Assembly (NCBI GenBank): GCA_002402635.1
Contig: DHGE01000004.1
Coordinates: forward strand, 480 to 6,675
Reading direction: 5' to 3'
DNA from: Deferribacterales bacterium UBA4806
GTDB lineage: Bacteria; Chrysiogenota; Deferribacteres; Deferribacterales; UBA228
Length of the DNA: 6,196 bases
How positions within the stretch are numbered: position 1 is the first letter of the stretch; every line of letters begins with the position of its first letter. This document shows, one piece after another, positions 1-6,196 of this stretch. A model generated the notes under the pieces. The model searched no databases. It worked only from the letters and a program-made list of their open reading frames with translations, and had not been told where the DNA came from. A program made the position numbers and the translations under genes.

Positions 1-333
1 ATTTCTAAGGGGAATGTAATAGAAGTGGCAAGAATTGCAGGTTTTATGGCAGCTAAGAGAACTGCCTATTTGATACCTATGTGTCATCAGATTAATCTTG
101 AATTTATTAATGTCAATATAAGTCTTGATAAAGAACATGGCACAGTACAAATAGAATCTATTGTAAAACTATCAGAAAAAACAGGGGCAGAGATGGAAGC
201 ATTAGTTGCTGTTGCAACAAGTGCATTAACGATATATGATATGTGTAAATCCGTTGATAAAACAATGGTCATAGGAGATATAAAATTAATTGAGAAATCA
301 GGTGGTAAAAGTGGTAAATACATTAGAGATTGA
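1..333 (+). CDS. moaC: MoaC, cyclic pyranopterin monophosphate synthase (5' partial)
   Basis: MoaC acts in the cytoplasm in molybdenum cofactor synthesis. It converts the GTP-derived 3',8-cyclo-7,8-dihydro-GTP made by MoaA into cyclic pyranopterin monophosphate. The frame is open from base 1, so the gene begins outside the window; 110 residues and a TGA stop are present. By alignment from memory to the 161-residue E. coli protein, about 48 N-terminal residues are missing. A GTG at 25 lies inside conserved sequence and is not the true start. Known active-site positions are all visible: Lys in KGNV (residue 3 here, E. coli Lys51), His in LIPMCH (29, His77), the two Glu of GAEMEAL (64 and 66, Glu112 and Glu114), and Asp and Lys of YDMCK (80 and 83, Asp128 and Lys131). 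The KSGGKSG tail is normal. One small oddity is CHQ where the family usually has CHP. The next gene starts 3 bases after the stop. Confidence 0.96.
   Translation: MSKGNVIEVARIAGFMAAKRTAYLIPMCHQINLEFINVNISLDKEHGTVQIESIVKLSEKTGAEMEALVAVATSALTIYDMCKSVDKTMVIGDIKLIEKSGGKSGKYIRD
325..329 (+). promoter_or_regulatory. Weak ribosome binding site for the glutaminase gene
   Basis: AGAGA lies 7 bases before the ATG at 337 and overlaps the last codons of moaC. It is only a partial Shine-Dalgarno match. With a 3-base gap between the genes, translation of the downstream gene is probably coupled to termination of moaC. This is an inference from spacing. Confidence 0.4.
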
Positions 334-336
334 TAT

Positions 337-1143
337 ATGAAGAAGATTATGCTAGCGCAAACGTCACCAATTTTAGGGGAGTTAAATAAAAATTTTCTAA
401 AGCACTTGGATGATATAGATAGAGGTATTGAAGAAAAATGTGATCTAATTATTTTCCCTGAACTTTCACTAACAGGTTATTGCCTGAGAGATCTTGTATA
501 TGATGTGGCTATTAATGGAGAGCATGAAATTATAAGAAAATTGATAGATAAATCTCATAAAATATCTATAGTATTTGGATTTGTTTATTTAGATGAACAT
601 GGCCTTGTATATAATGCTGGGGCTTATCTGGAAAATGGGGTCTTGTCATATTTACATAAAAAAGTATTTTTACCAGATTATACAATGTTTGAAGAAGGCC
701 GTTACTTTGCAAGAGGGACAACTGTAAATGGAATTAAAACACAAATGGGGGACACTACTTTATTAATATGTGAAGATGCTCTGCATATAAGTTCAGCATA
801 TGCTATGTTTAGAAGGGGAGTTTCAACAGTGATTATTATTTCAAACAGCCCTGCAAGAGGGGTCTATAAAGAACAGTTTTATTCAAAATCAATGTGGGAA
901 ACAGTGACTAAATTTATTTCTATGAGCCTCACAAGTTATGTAATATTTGTAAACAGAACAGGAGTTGAAGAAGGAATAACCTTTTGGGGAGGTTCACATA
1001 TATTTAACCCTTTTGGTGATAAAATAATCGGTCTTCCAATGATTTCTGAATCTTATAAAACTATAGAAATTGATATAAATGATACTAGTAGAGCACGCAT
1101 AAATTCTCCATTCTACAGAGAAAGCAACAATATAGTTGGTTAA
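337..1143 (+). CDS. Glutaminase (nitrilase-fold) subunit of a split glutamine-dependent NAD+ synthetase
   Basis: This 268-residue protein belongs to the carbon-nitrogen hydrolase (nitrilase) superfamily. The catalytic triad is visible: Glu42 in FPELSLTGY, Lys109 in HKKVFLPDY and Cys145 in LLICEDAL. Further motifs resemble the N-terminal amidase domain of glutamine-dependent NAD+ synthetases rather than a free nitrilase, notably FEEGRYF (118-124) and NRTGVEEGITFWGGS (206-220). The C-terminus (about 245-262) resembles the end of that domain, where fused enzymes enter the linker. No signal peptide or membrane segment is seen. The inferred role is to hydrolyse glutamine and pass ammonia to the synthetase encoded 4 bases downstream in another frame. 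The ATG start follows the moaC stop by 3 bases and gives the expected N-terminus (KIMLAQTSPILG). The alternative is a stand-alone amidase of other specificity, which is less likely given the neighbour. Confidence 0.88.
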   Translation: MKKIMLAQTSPILGELNKNFLKHLDDIDRGIEEKCDLIIFPELSLTGYCLRDLVYDVAINGEHEIIRKLIDKSHKISIVFGFVYLDEHGLVYNAGAYLENGVLSYLHKKVFLPDYTMFEEGRYFARGTTVNGIKTQMGDTTLLICEDALHISSAYAMFRRGVSTVIIISNSPARGVYKEQFYSKSMWETVTKFISMSLTSYVIFVNRTGVEEGITFWGGSHIFNPFGDKIIGLPMISESYKTIEIDINDTSRARINSPFYRESNNIVG

Positions 1144-1147
1144 TAGT

Positions 1148-1960
1148 ATGGACATAAATTTAGATATTTGCACACATATATTGACAAATTTCATATCTGA
1201 AGAAACTAAAAAAGTTGGTTTTCACAACGTTATAGTTGGGTTAAGCGGTGGTGTAGATTCAGCATTATCGACAAAATTGGCATCTATTGCATTAGGGAGT
1301 AACAGTGTTTTTGCTTATATATTACCGTATAAATTGAGTAAAAGAGAAAATATTGATGATGCTATAACTTTTGCAAAACAATTGGGGATCAATTATGAAA
1401 TTTTAGACATAACTCCAATGGCTGATTCATATTTATCATTAAATAATATTATAGATAAAGTGAGAGTAGGCAATGTCTTGGCTAGGATCAGGATGGTTAT
1501 ATTATTTGATAGATCTGTTCAACATGAAGGCCTTGTTTTAGGAACTAGCAATAAAACGGAACTTTTGCTTGGTTATGGAACATGGTATGGAGATATGGCC
1601 TCATCTATTAATCCCATTGGAGATTTATATAAGACACAAGTTTGGCAATTGGGGGAATATCTGAGAATTCCTGTAAATATTTTAGAAAAAACACCATCTG
1701 CAGATTTATGGGAGGGGCAAACTGATGAAAGTGATATAGGTTATAGATATAAAGAAATAGATTCATTGTTATTCTATATGGTTGATCAGAGAATGAACCG
1801 TGATAAATTAATAAAATTAGGTTTTAAAGAAGATATGATAGAAAAGTTTAAAGAAATGATACGGAAAAGCCAGTTTAAGAGACAATTGCCTGTTATAGCT
1901 AAAATAAGCCTAAGAACTATTGATAAAGACTTTAGGTATTGTAGAGACTGGGGGTACTAA
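1148..1960 (+). CDS. nadE: NAD+ synthetase, synthetase (adenylating) subunit
   Basis: This 270-residue enzyme catalyses the last step of NAD+ synthesis: amidation of nicotinic acid adenine dinucleotide through an NAD-adenylate intermediate, using ATP and ammonia. Visible motifs are the ATP-pyrophosphatase loop SGGVDS (33-38), GNVLARIRM (108-116), GTSNKTELLLGYGTWYGDM (132-150), NPIGDLYKTQVW (155-166), and KTPSADLWEGQTDE (181-194). The C-terminus (248-270, ending RDWGY) resembles the glutamine-dependent class. It has no amidase domain of its own; that domain is the preceding gene. I chose the ATG at 1148, 4 bases after the upstream TAA. A TTG at 1136 in the same frame would add four residues and overlap the upstream gene by 8 bases; neither start has a strong ribosome binding site. 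Tight spacing suggests translational coupling and balanced production of the two subunits. The NAD+ produced is a substrate of GuaB, encoded next. Confidence 0.93.
   Translation: MDINLDICTHILTNFISEETKKVGFHNVIVGLSGGVDSALSTKLASIALGSNSVFAYILPYKLSKRENIDDAITFAKQLGINYEILDITPMADSYLSLNNIIDKVRVGNVLARIRMVILFDRSVQHEGLVLGTSNKTELLLGYGTWYGDMASSINPIGDLYKTQVWQLGEYLRIPVNILEKTPSADLWEGQTDESDIGYRYKEIDSLLFYMVDQRMNRDKLIKLGFKEDMIEKFKEMIRKSQFKRQLPVIAKISLRTIDKDFRYCRDWGY
1950..1954 (+). promoter_or_regulatory. Ribosome binding site for guaB
   Basis: A run of five G lies inside the last codons of nadE, 9 bases before the guaB ATG at 1964. It can pair partly with the 16S rRNA tail. It supports the ATG at 1964, which also gives the canonical IMP dehydrogenase N-terminus. 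Confidence 0.45.
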
Positions 1961-1963
1961 ACT

Positions 1964-3424
1964 ATGGAAAAAATACTAAAGGAAGCATTGACTTTTGATG
2001 ATGTTTTGCTTGTACCTTCTAAAAGTGGGTTTTTACCTTATGAAGCTAATATTTCTACAAAGCTTGTTAAAGATATTTATTTAAACATACCAATTGTAAG
2101 TTCAGCTATGGATACTGTGACTGAAGCAAAATTGGCCATTGCTCTAGCACAAGAAGGTGGTCTGGGTTTTATTCATCGAAATATGTCAATTAATGATCAA
2201 GCAGAGGAAGTTGACAAAGTAAAACGTTCTGAAAGTGGTATGATAGTTGACCCAATTACAATAAGTGCTAACAAAAAAGTTAAAGATGCCCTTGAACTTA
2301 TGACTAAGTTTAAAATTAGCGGGGTCCCTGTAACTGATAAGGGAAAGTTAGTGGGTATTATTACAAACAGAGATTTGCGTTTTGTTGAAGATAAAGAAGC
2401 ACTAATTGATGATTATATGACAAAAAGGAATTTAGTTGTTGCTCCCGTTGGTATTACTTTAGATGAAGCAAAAGGGCATCTGCAGAAGCACAAAATTGAA
2501 AAGCTATTGGTTGTAGATGAGGAATTTAATCTAAAAGGACTTATAACAATTAAAGATATCAACAAAAAAATTATGTATCCCAATGCTACTAAGGATAAAC
2601 TTGGCAGACTCCGAGTTGGTGCAGCAATTGGCGTTGGTGAAAGGGAGCTTGATAGAATAAAAGCGCTGATAGAAGCTAAGGTGGACACTCTTGTAATTGA
2701 TACTGCCCACGGACATTCGGGTGGTGTTATAGATATGATAAGAAAGGTTAAGAACGCCTACCCAGATATTCCTTTGATCGCTGGTAATGTAGCTACAGCT
2801 GAAGGGGCAAGGGATTTAATAAAGGCTGGCGCTGACTGCATTAAAGTAGGGGTAGGTCCTGGTTCAATATGTACAACTAGAATTGTATCAGGTGCCGGGG
2901 TCCCTCAGATAACTGCTATTATAGACTGTAGTACTGAAGCAAAAAAATATAATATACCAGTTATTGCAGATGGGGGTATAAAATATTCTGGCGATATTGT
3001 AAAGGCTCTGGCAGCTGGTGCAGATACAGTTATGATAGGATCATTGTTTGCTGGCACTACTGAGTCTCCTGGAGAAATAGAGTTATTTCAGGGAAGAAGT
3101 TATAAAGTTTATCGAGGGATGGGTTCTGTTGCAGCTATGAAACAGGGTTCAGCTTCAAGATATGGACAAAGTGAGAGAGAGGAAAATAAATTGGTTCCTG
3201 AGGGAATTGAAGGCAGAGTGCATTATAAAGGAGATTTATCACATACAGTATATCAGCTAGTTGGAGGACTAAAATCTGGAATGGGGTATACAGGATGTAA
3301 GACAATAAAAGAGCTACATGAAAAAGCCTGTTTTTATAGAATAACAGGAGCAGGGTTAAGGGAAAGTCATGTGCATGATGTAATAATAACAAAGGAGGCT
3401 CCAAATTACTGGATTATAACATAA
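1964..3424 (+). CDS. guaB: IMP dehydrogenase
   Basis: GuaB oxidises IMP to XMP with NAD+. This is the first committed and rate-limiting step of guanine nucleotide synthesis, carried out by a cytoplasmic tetramer. At 486 residues it has the usual bacterial length. The catalytic barrel begins with LTFDDVLLVPS (9-19) and is interrupted by two CBS domains (about 93-205; for example ISGVPVTDKGKLVGIITNRD), which in this family bind adenine or guanine nucleotides and adjust activity. The barrel resumes with the IMP and potassium loop GVGPGSICTTR and nucleophile Cys303, then ADGGIKYSGD (335-344), MGSVAAMKQGS (386-396), the Arg399-Tyr400 pair that activates water, and the flap EGIEGRVHYKG (413-423). 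The end HDVIITKEAPNY is typical. No key residue is missing. The start is 3 bases after nadE, whose product NAD+ it consumes. It is followed 4 bases later by guaA, the usual partner. Confidence 0.98.
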   Translation: MEKILKEALTFDDVLLVPSKSGFLPYEANISTKLVKDIYLNIPIVSSAMDTVTEAKLAIALAQEGGLGFIHRNMSINDQAEEVDKVKRSESGMIVDPITISANKKVKDALELMTKFKISGVPVTDKGKLVGIITNRDLRFVEDKEALIDDYMTKRNLVVAPVGITLDEAKGHLQKHKIEKLLVVDEEFNLKGLITIKDINKKIMYPNATKDKLGRLRVGAAIGVGERELDRIKALIEAKVDTLVIDTAHGHSGGVIDMIRKVKNAYPDIPLIAGNVATAEGARDLIKAGADCIKVGVGPGSICTTRIVSGAGVPQITAIIDCSTEAKKYNIPVIADGGIKYSGDIVKALAAGADTVMIGSLFAGTTESPGEIELFQGRSYKVYRGMGSVAAMKQGSASRYGQSEREENKLVPEGIEGRVHYKGDLSHTVYQLVGGLKSGMGYTGCKTIKELHEKACFYRITGAGLRESHVHDVIITKEAPNYWIIT

Positions 3425-3428
3425 ACTT

Positions 3429-4976
3429 ATGAATATTTATGCAGAAAAAATAGTTGTTTTAGATTTTGGTTCACAATATACAAAATTAATAGCAAGACGC
3501 ATCAGAGAATTAGGAGTATTTAGTATTGTTTTACCCTATGATGTCCCTTTAAATGATATTATACAGGAATGCCCAAAGGGCATTATTCTGTCAGGGGGTC
3601 CCTATAGTATATATAGAGACGATGCTCCAAATATTGATAATAAAATTTTTGAATTTAATATTCCAATTCTTGGCATTTGTTATGGTATGCAAATAGTAGT
3701 AAATGCATTTGGTGGTAAAGTTAAAGAGGGCTTAAAAAGAGAATATGGAAAAAGTGAGTTAACATTAATAAGAGAAGATCTACTTTTTAAAGGTATAAAC
3801 AGGAATTCATTTTCAGTCTGGATGAGTTATGGAGATTTAATTCAGGTTCTCCCTGAGAACTTCGAAGCAATAGGAAGGAGTAAAGAAGCAAAATATGCTG
3901 CAATAAAACACTCTAAGAGACCTATTTATGCTCTTCAGTTTCATCCTGAAGTAAGCCATACAAAGTTTGGAAAGAAAATTTTACATAATTTTATAATGAA
4001 GGTATGCAAATGTAAGCGTGTGTGGACGCCTAAAAATTTTATTAATGAGAATGTTAATAATATTAAAAACATTGTGGGAGAAGAAAAGGTTTTATGCGCA
4101 TTAAGTGGCGGTGTGGATTCAGCAGTTACTGCAGCTCTATTACATAAAGCTATAGGCAATCAGCTATTGTGTGTTTTTGTCAATAATGGATTATTAAGAA
4201 AAAATGAAGCAGAAAAGGTTATACAAACTTTTAAGGATATTTTGGGCTACAATCTTATTTATATAAATGCTGAGGATGAATTTTTATCTGCCTTAAAAGA
4301 TGTAGTTGATCCTGAGAAAAAAAGAAAAATTATTGGCAACAAATTTATTGAAATATTTGAAAGAAAGGCTGAAGAATTAAAGGATATACACTTCCTAGCA
4401 CAAGGAACTCTTTACCCTGATGTTATAGAATCTGCTAAAAAAAGTGGACCGGCGGTAACCATAAAAACCCATCACAATGTTGGGGGGCTACCTGAAAAAA
4501 TGAATTTAAAGCTGATTGAACCACTAAAGGAGATTTTTAAAGATGAAGTGAGGGAAATTGGTATTGAATTAGGTCTTCCGGAAGATTTGATTTATAGGCA
4601 TCCCTTCCCTGGGCCTGGACTTGCTGTTAGAGTGTTAGGTGAAGTCACTAAGGAAAAACTCGATATACTAAGAGAAGCAGATTTTATTTTTATAGAAGAA
4701 TTGAGAAACTTTAATTTATATAAAAAAATCTGGCAAGCCTTTGCAGTATTGTTACCTATTAAAACAGTAGGAGTTATGGGAGACTTGAGGACTTATGAGC
4801 ATGCCTTAGTGCTTAGAGCTGTCGATTCTGTTGATGGAATGACAGCAGACTGGTTTAAAATTGAAAATACTTTGCTAGAGATAATAGCAAATAAAATTAT
4901 AAATGAAGTTAGGGGTATTAACAGAGTAGTATATGATATAAGCTCAAAACCTCCTGCTACCATTGAGTGGGAGTAA
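3429..4976 (+). CDS. guaA: GMP synthase (glutamine-hydrolysing)
   Basis: GuaA converts XMP to GMP using ATP and glutamine, the step after GuaB. The 515-residue protein (E. coli 525) has three parts. The first is a class I glutamine amidotransferase domain (about 6-190) with SGGPYSIY, nucleophile Cys84 in GICYGMQ, and His172 and Glu174 in LQFHPEVSHT. The second is an ATP-pyrophosphatase domain (about 200-390) with SGGVDS (226-231), VNNGLLRKNE (251-260), QGTLYPDVIES (325-335) and KTHHNVGGLPEKM (346-358). The third is the C-terminal dimerisation and XMP-binding domain with HPFPGPGLAVRVLGEVT (391-407), VGVMGD and the invariant ending SKPPATIEWE. One oddity is Tyr134 in MSYGD, where the family normally has MSHGD. 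The start is fixed by an in-frame stop at 3417-3419; only the ATG at 3429 gives the normal N-terminus. Its ribosome binding site is weak, which suggests coupling to guaB. Confidence 0.98.
   Translation: MNIYAEKIVVLDFGSQYTKLIARRIRELGVFSIVLPYDVPLNDIIQECPKGIILSGGPYSIYRDDAPNIDNKIFEFNIPILGICYGMQIVVNAFGGKVKEGLKREYGKSELTLIREDLLFKGINRNSFSVWMSYGDLIQVLPENFEAIGRSKEAKYAAIKHSKRPIYALQFHPEVSHTKFGKKILHNFIMKVCKCKRVWTPKNFINENVNNIKNIVGEEKVLCALSGGVDSAVTAALLHKAIGNQLLCVFVNNGLLRKNEAEKVIQTFKDILGYNLIYINAEDEFLSALKDVVDPEKKRKIIGNKFIEIFERKAEELKDIHFLAQGTLYPDVIESAKKSGPAVTIKTHHNVGGLPEKMNLKLIEPLKEIFKDEVREIGIELGLPEDLIYRHPFPGPGLAVRVLGEVTKEKLDILREADFIFIEELRNFNLYKKIWQAFAVLLPIKTVGVMGDLRTYEHALVLRAVDSVDGMTADWFKIENTLLEIIANKIINEVRGINRVVYDISSKPPATIEWE
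4969..4973 (+). promoter_or_regulatory. Ribosome binding site supporting a TTG start for the lolC/E-like gene
   Basis: GGGAG sits 6 bases before a TTG at 4980 and overlaps the last two sense codons of guaA (Trp-Glu). This spacing is close to ideal. It supports TTG as the start of the next gene, since the first in-frame ATG lies well inside its first membrane segment. Confidence 0.6.
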
Positions 4977-4979
4977 ACG

Positions 4980-6196
4980 TTGAATCTTATAAATTTTATT
5001 TCTCTTAGATATCTTTTTTCTAAGAGATCAGAAAAATTTATCTCCTTTATTTCTACAATTTCAATTGTTGGTATAACTTTGGGAGTTGCAACATTGATTA
5101 TTGTTATAAATGTTATGATTGGATTTGAAGAAAATTTAAAAAACAAAATATTGGGGGTAAATGCCCATATTATTGTCAACCGTATTGATAGAGCTCCTAT
5201 TAGAGGCTGGGAAGAAACATACAAGAAAATAACAGATATTAAGGGAGTTAAGGGAGTTTCTCCTTTTATAATAAATCAGGTTCTTATTACTTCAAAGGAT
5301 AGTGCATCTGGTGCTGTTGTTAGGGGCGTTGATCCAGAATTAGAGATAAACGTCAACAACATAAAGAAATTTATTACCGATGGAAGACTTTTTAAAAAAA
5401 ATAGCAAAAACTTTGAAATTATATTGGGAAAAGAGTTAGCTCTCCAGTTAGGTGTTTTTGTTGGAGATGAAATAACTATGGTTTCTCCTATGGGGACAAA
5501 GGGTCCTTTCGGTTTTATTCCATTAATGAAACATTTTAAGGTTGTTGGTTTATTTGATTGTGGCATATATGATTATAATGCTACCTTTACTTTTATAAAT
5601 CTGAAAGTAGCCCAAGATTTTTTTAACACAGGTAATATTATTACTGCTTTTAGTGTTAAAGCAAAAAGCTTTAAGGAAGCTAAGAAATTGGCAGAAATCA
5701 TAGAAAGAACACTTTCAGTTCCTTATGTAGCAAGAGATTGGTTGTCAATGAATAAAAGTCTTTTTTCAGCTTTAAAGCTTGAAAAAATTGCAATGTTCTT
5801 AATTTTAACTTTAATAGTTATTGTAGCATCTTTTAATATAGTAAGCTTAATCACTATAACAGTTAAGGATAAACAGAAAGATATTGCTATTTTAAGAACT
5901 GTTGGTGCTTCTGAATCATTAATTAGAAAAATTTTTATAAGACAGGGATTACTAATAGGATTAATCGGAACAATAATTGGAAATGTTTTGGCTCTTATTA
6001 TATCTTTCGTTTTAGAGCGTTATAAAATTATAACATTACCTGAAGAAATTTACTATATGGATAGAATACCCATTAAAATTTCACCTGAAATATTTGTTAT
6101 AGTATCTATTGCTGCAATACTTATTACTTTTTTGTCTACTCTATATCCATCTAGAAAAGCTTCCAGATTAAATCCAGCGGAGGCCTTACGCAATGA
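4980..6196 (+). CDS. lolC: Lipoprotein-releasing transporter permease, LolC/LolE family (3' end just outside window)
   Basis: The frame is open from the TTG at 4980 to the window edge: 405 full codons plus two bases (GA) of the next. LolC and LolE are inner-membrane subunits of LolCDE, an ABC transporter that extracts outer-membrane lipoproteins and hands them to the periplasmic carrier LolA. The family layout is clear. There is a basic N-terminus (ISLRYLFSKRSEKF), membrane segment 1 (about 23-47, with STISIVGITLGVATL), a large periplasmic domain (about 48-268), and three more segments (about 270-294, 322-345, 370-390). The cytoplasmic stretch TVKDKQKDIAILRTVGAS (294-311), before segment 3, is where such permeases contact their ATPase. 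The end LNPAEALRN matches the family terminus (usually EALRYE), so only about one residue and the stop are missing. GIYDYNATF (195-203) recalls LolE, while the FIPLMKHF region recalls the LolC hook, so LolC, LolE and a hybrid single-permease type cannot be told apart. The ATPase gene lolD may follow outside the window. Confidence 0.9.
   Translation, partial: MNLINFISLRYLFSKRSEKFISFISTISIVGITLGVATLIIVINVMIGFEENLKNKILGVNAHIIVNRIDRAPIRGWEETYKKITDIKGVKGVSPFIINQVLITSKDSASGAVVRGVDPELEINVNNIKKFITDGRLFKKNSKNFEIILGKELALQLGVFVGDEITMVSPMGTKGPFGFIPLMKHFKVVGLFDCGIYDYNATFTFINLKVAQDFFNTGNIITAFSVKAKSFKEAKKLAEIIERTLSVPYVARDWLSMNKSLFSALKLEKIAMFLILTLIVIVASFNIVSLITITVKDKQKDIAILRTVGASESLIRKIFIRQGLLIGLIGTIIGNVLALIISFVLERYKIITLPEEIYYMDRIPIKISPEIFVIVSIAAILITFLSTLYPSRKASRLNPAEALRN

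Noticed and set aside
25..333. GTG at 25 as a start for a short complete MoaC
   Set aside because: The frame is open and conserved upstream of it, including the KGNV lysine at 7-9. The gene is simply cut by the window edge.
1136..1147. TTG at 1136 as the nadE start
   Set aside because: It would overlap the glutaminase gene and adds only four residues. The ATG at 1148 has the same 4-base spacing seen at the guaB-guaA junction. It is not excluded.
3391..3398. Perfect Shine-Dalgarno-like AAAGGAGG near the end of guaB
   Set aside because: It is about 30 bases before the guaA ATG. An in-frame stop at 3417-3419 prevents an earlier guaA start, and no ATG, GTG or TTG follows at a useful distance. 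It encodes part of the conserved TKEAP motif of GuaB, which explains it.
3568..3584. Perfect inverted repeat, 7-base arms AATGCCC/GGGCATT with an AAA loop
   Set aside because: It lies inside guaA, encodes normal GuaA residues (CPKGI), and is not followed by a run of T. It is probably chance and not a terminator.
4793..5224. Antisense open frame of 143 codons across the guaA-lolC junction
   Set aside because: It lies opposite two well-supported genes, has no recognisable motif, and is typical of antisense shadows in AT-rich DNA.
6193..6196. ATGA at the right edge as the start of an overlapping next gene
   Set aside because: Only one codon is visible, so a lolD start here cannot be supported from this sequence.

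Overview
The window is one dense block of six genes, all on the + strand. They are separated by only 3 or 4 bases each, which is the layout of a single operon with no internal promoter or terminator visible. The DNA is AT-rich (my eye estimate is about one third G+C) and uses ATA (Ile) and AGA (Arg) codons heavily. The last gene is a LolC/LolE-type lipoprotein transporter subunit, which implies an outer membrane and so a Gram-negative (diderm) bacterium. A low-GC lineage such as Deferribacterota would fit, but that is a guess from composition and gene content.

Layout: positions 1-333 hold the 3' two-thirds of moaC (molybdenum cofactor synthesis). Positions 337-1143 encode a nitrilase-fold glutaminase, and 1148-1960 encode an NAD+ synthetase catalytic domain. 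Together these look like a glutamine-dependent NAD+ synthetase made as two polypeptides. guaB (IMP dehydrogenase, 1964-3424) and guaA (GMP synthetase, 3429-4976) follow. From 4980 to the right edge runs a LolC/E-family permease, probably started by TTG and cut off within a residue or so of its expected end.

The enzymes form a plausible supply chain. The two NadE parts make NAD+. GuaB spends NAD+ to oxidise IMP to XMP. GuaA aminates XMP to GMP. GTP derived from GMP is the precursor that MoaA and MoaC turn into cyclic pyranopterin monophosphate. NAD+ synthetase and GMP synthetase also share a mechanism: glutamine-derived ammonia plus an adenylating SGGVDS-type ATP-pyrophosphatase. The Lol gene has no obvious metabolic link.

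The most noteworthy point is the split NAD+ synthetase. Its domains lie in different reading frames but retain every catalytic motif I could check, and together they have about the length of a fused short-type enzyme. I see no mobile element, CRISPR array, RNA gene or other accessory system; this is core metabolism.
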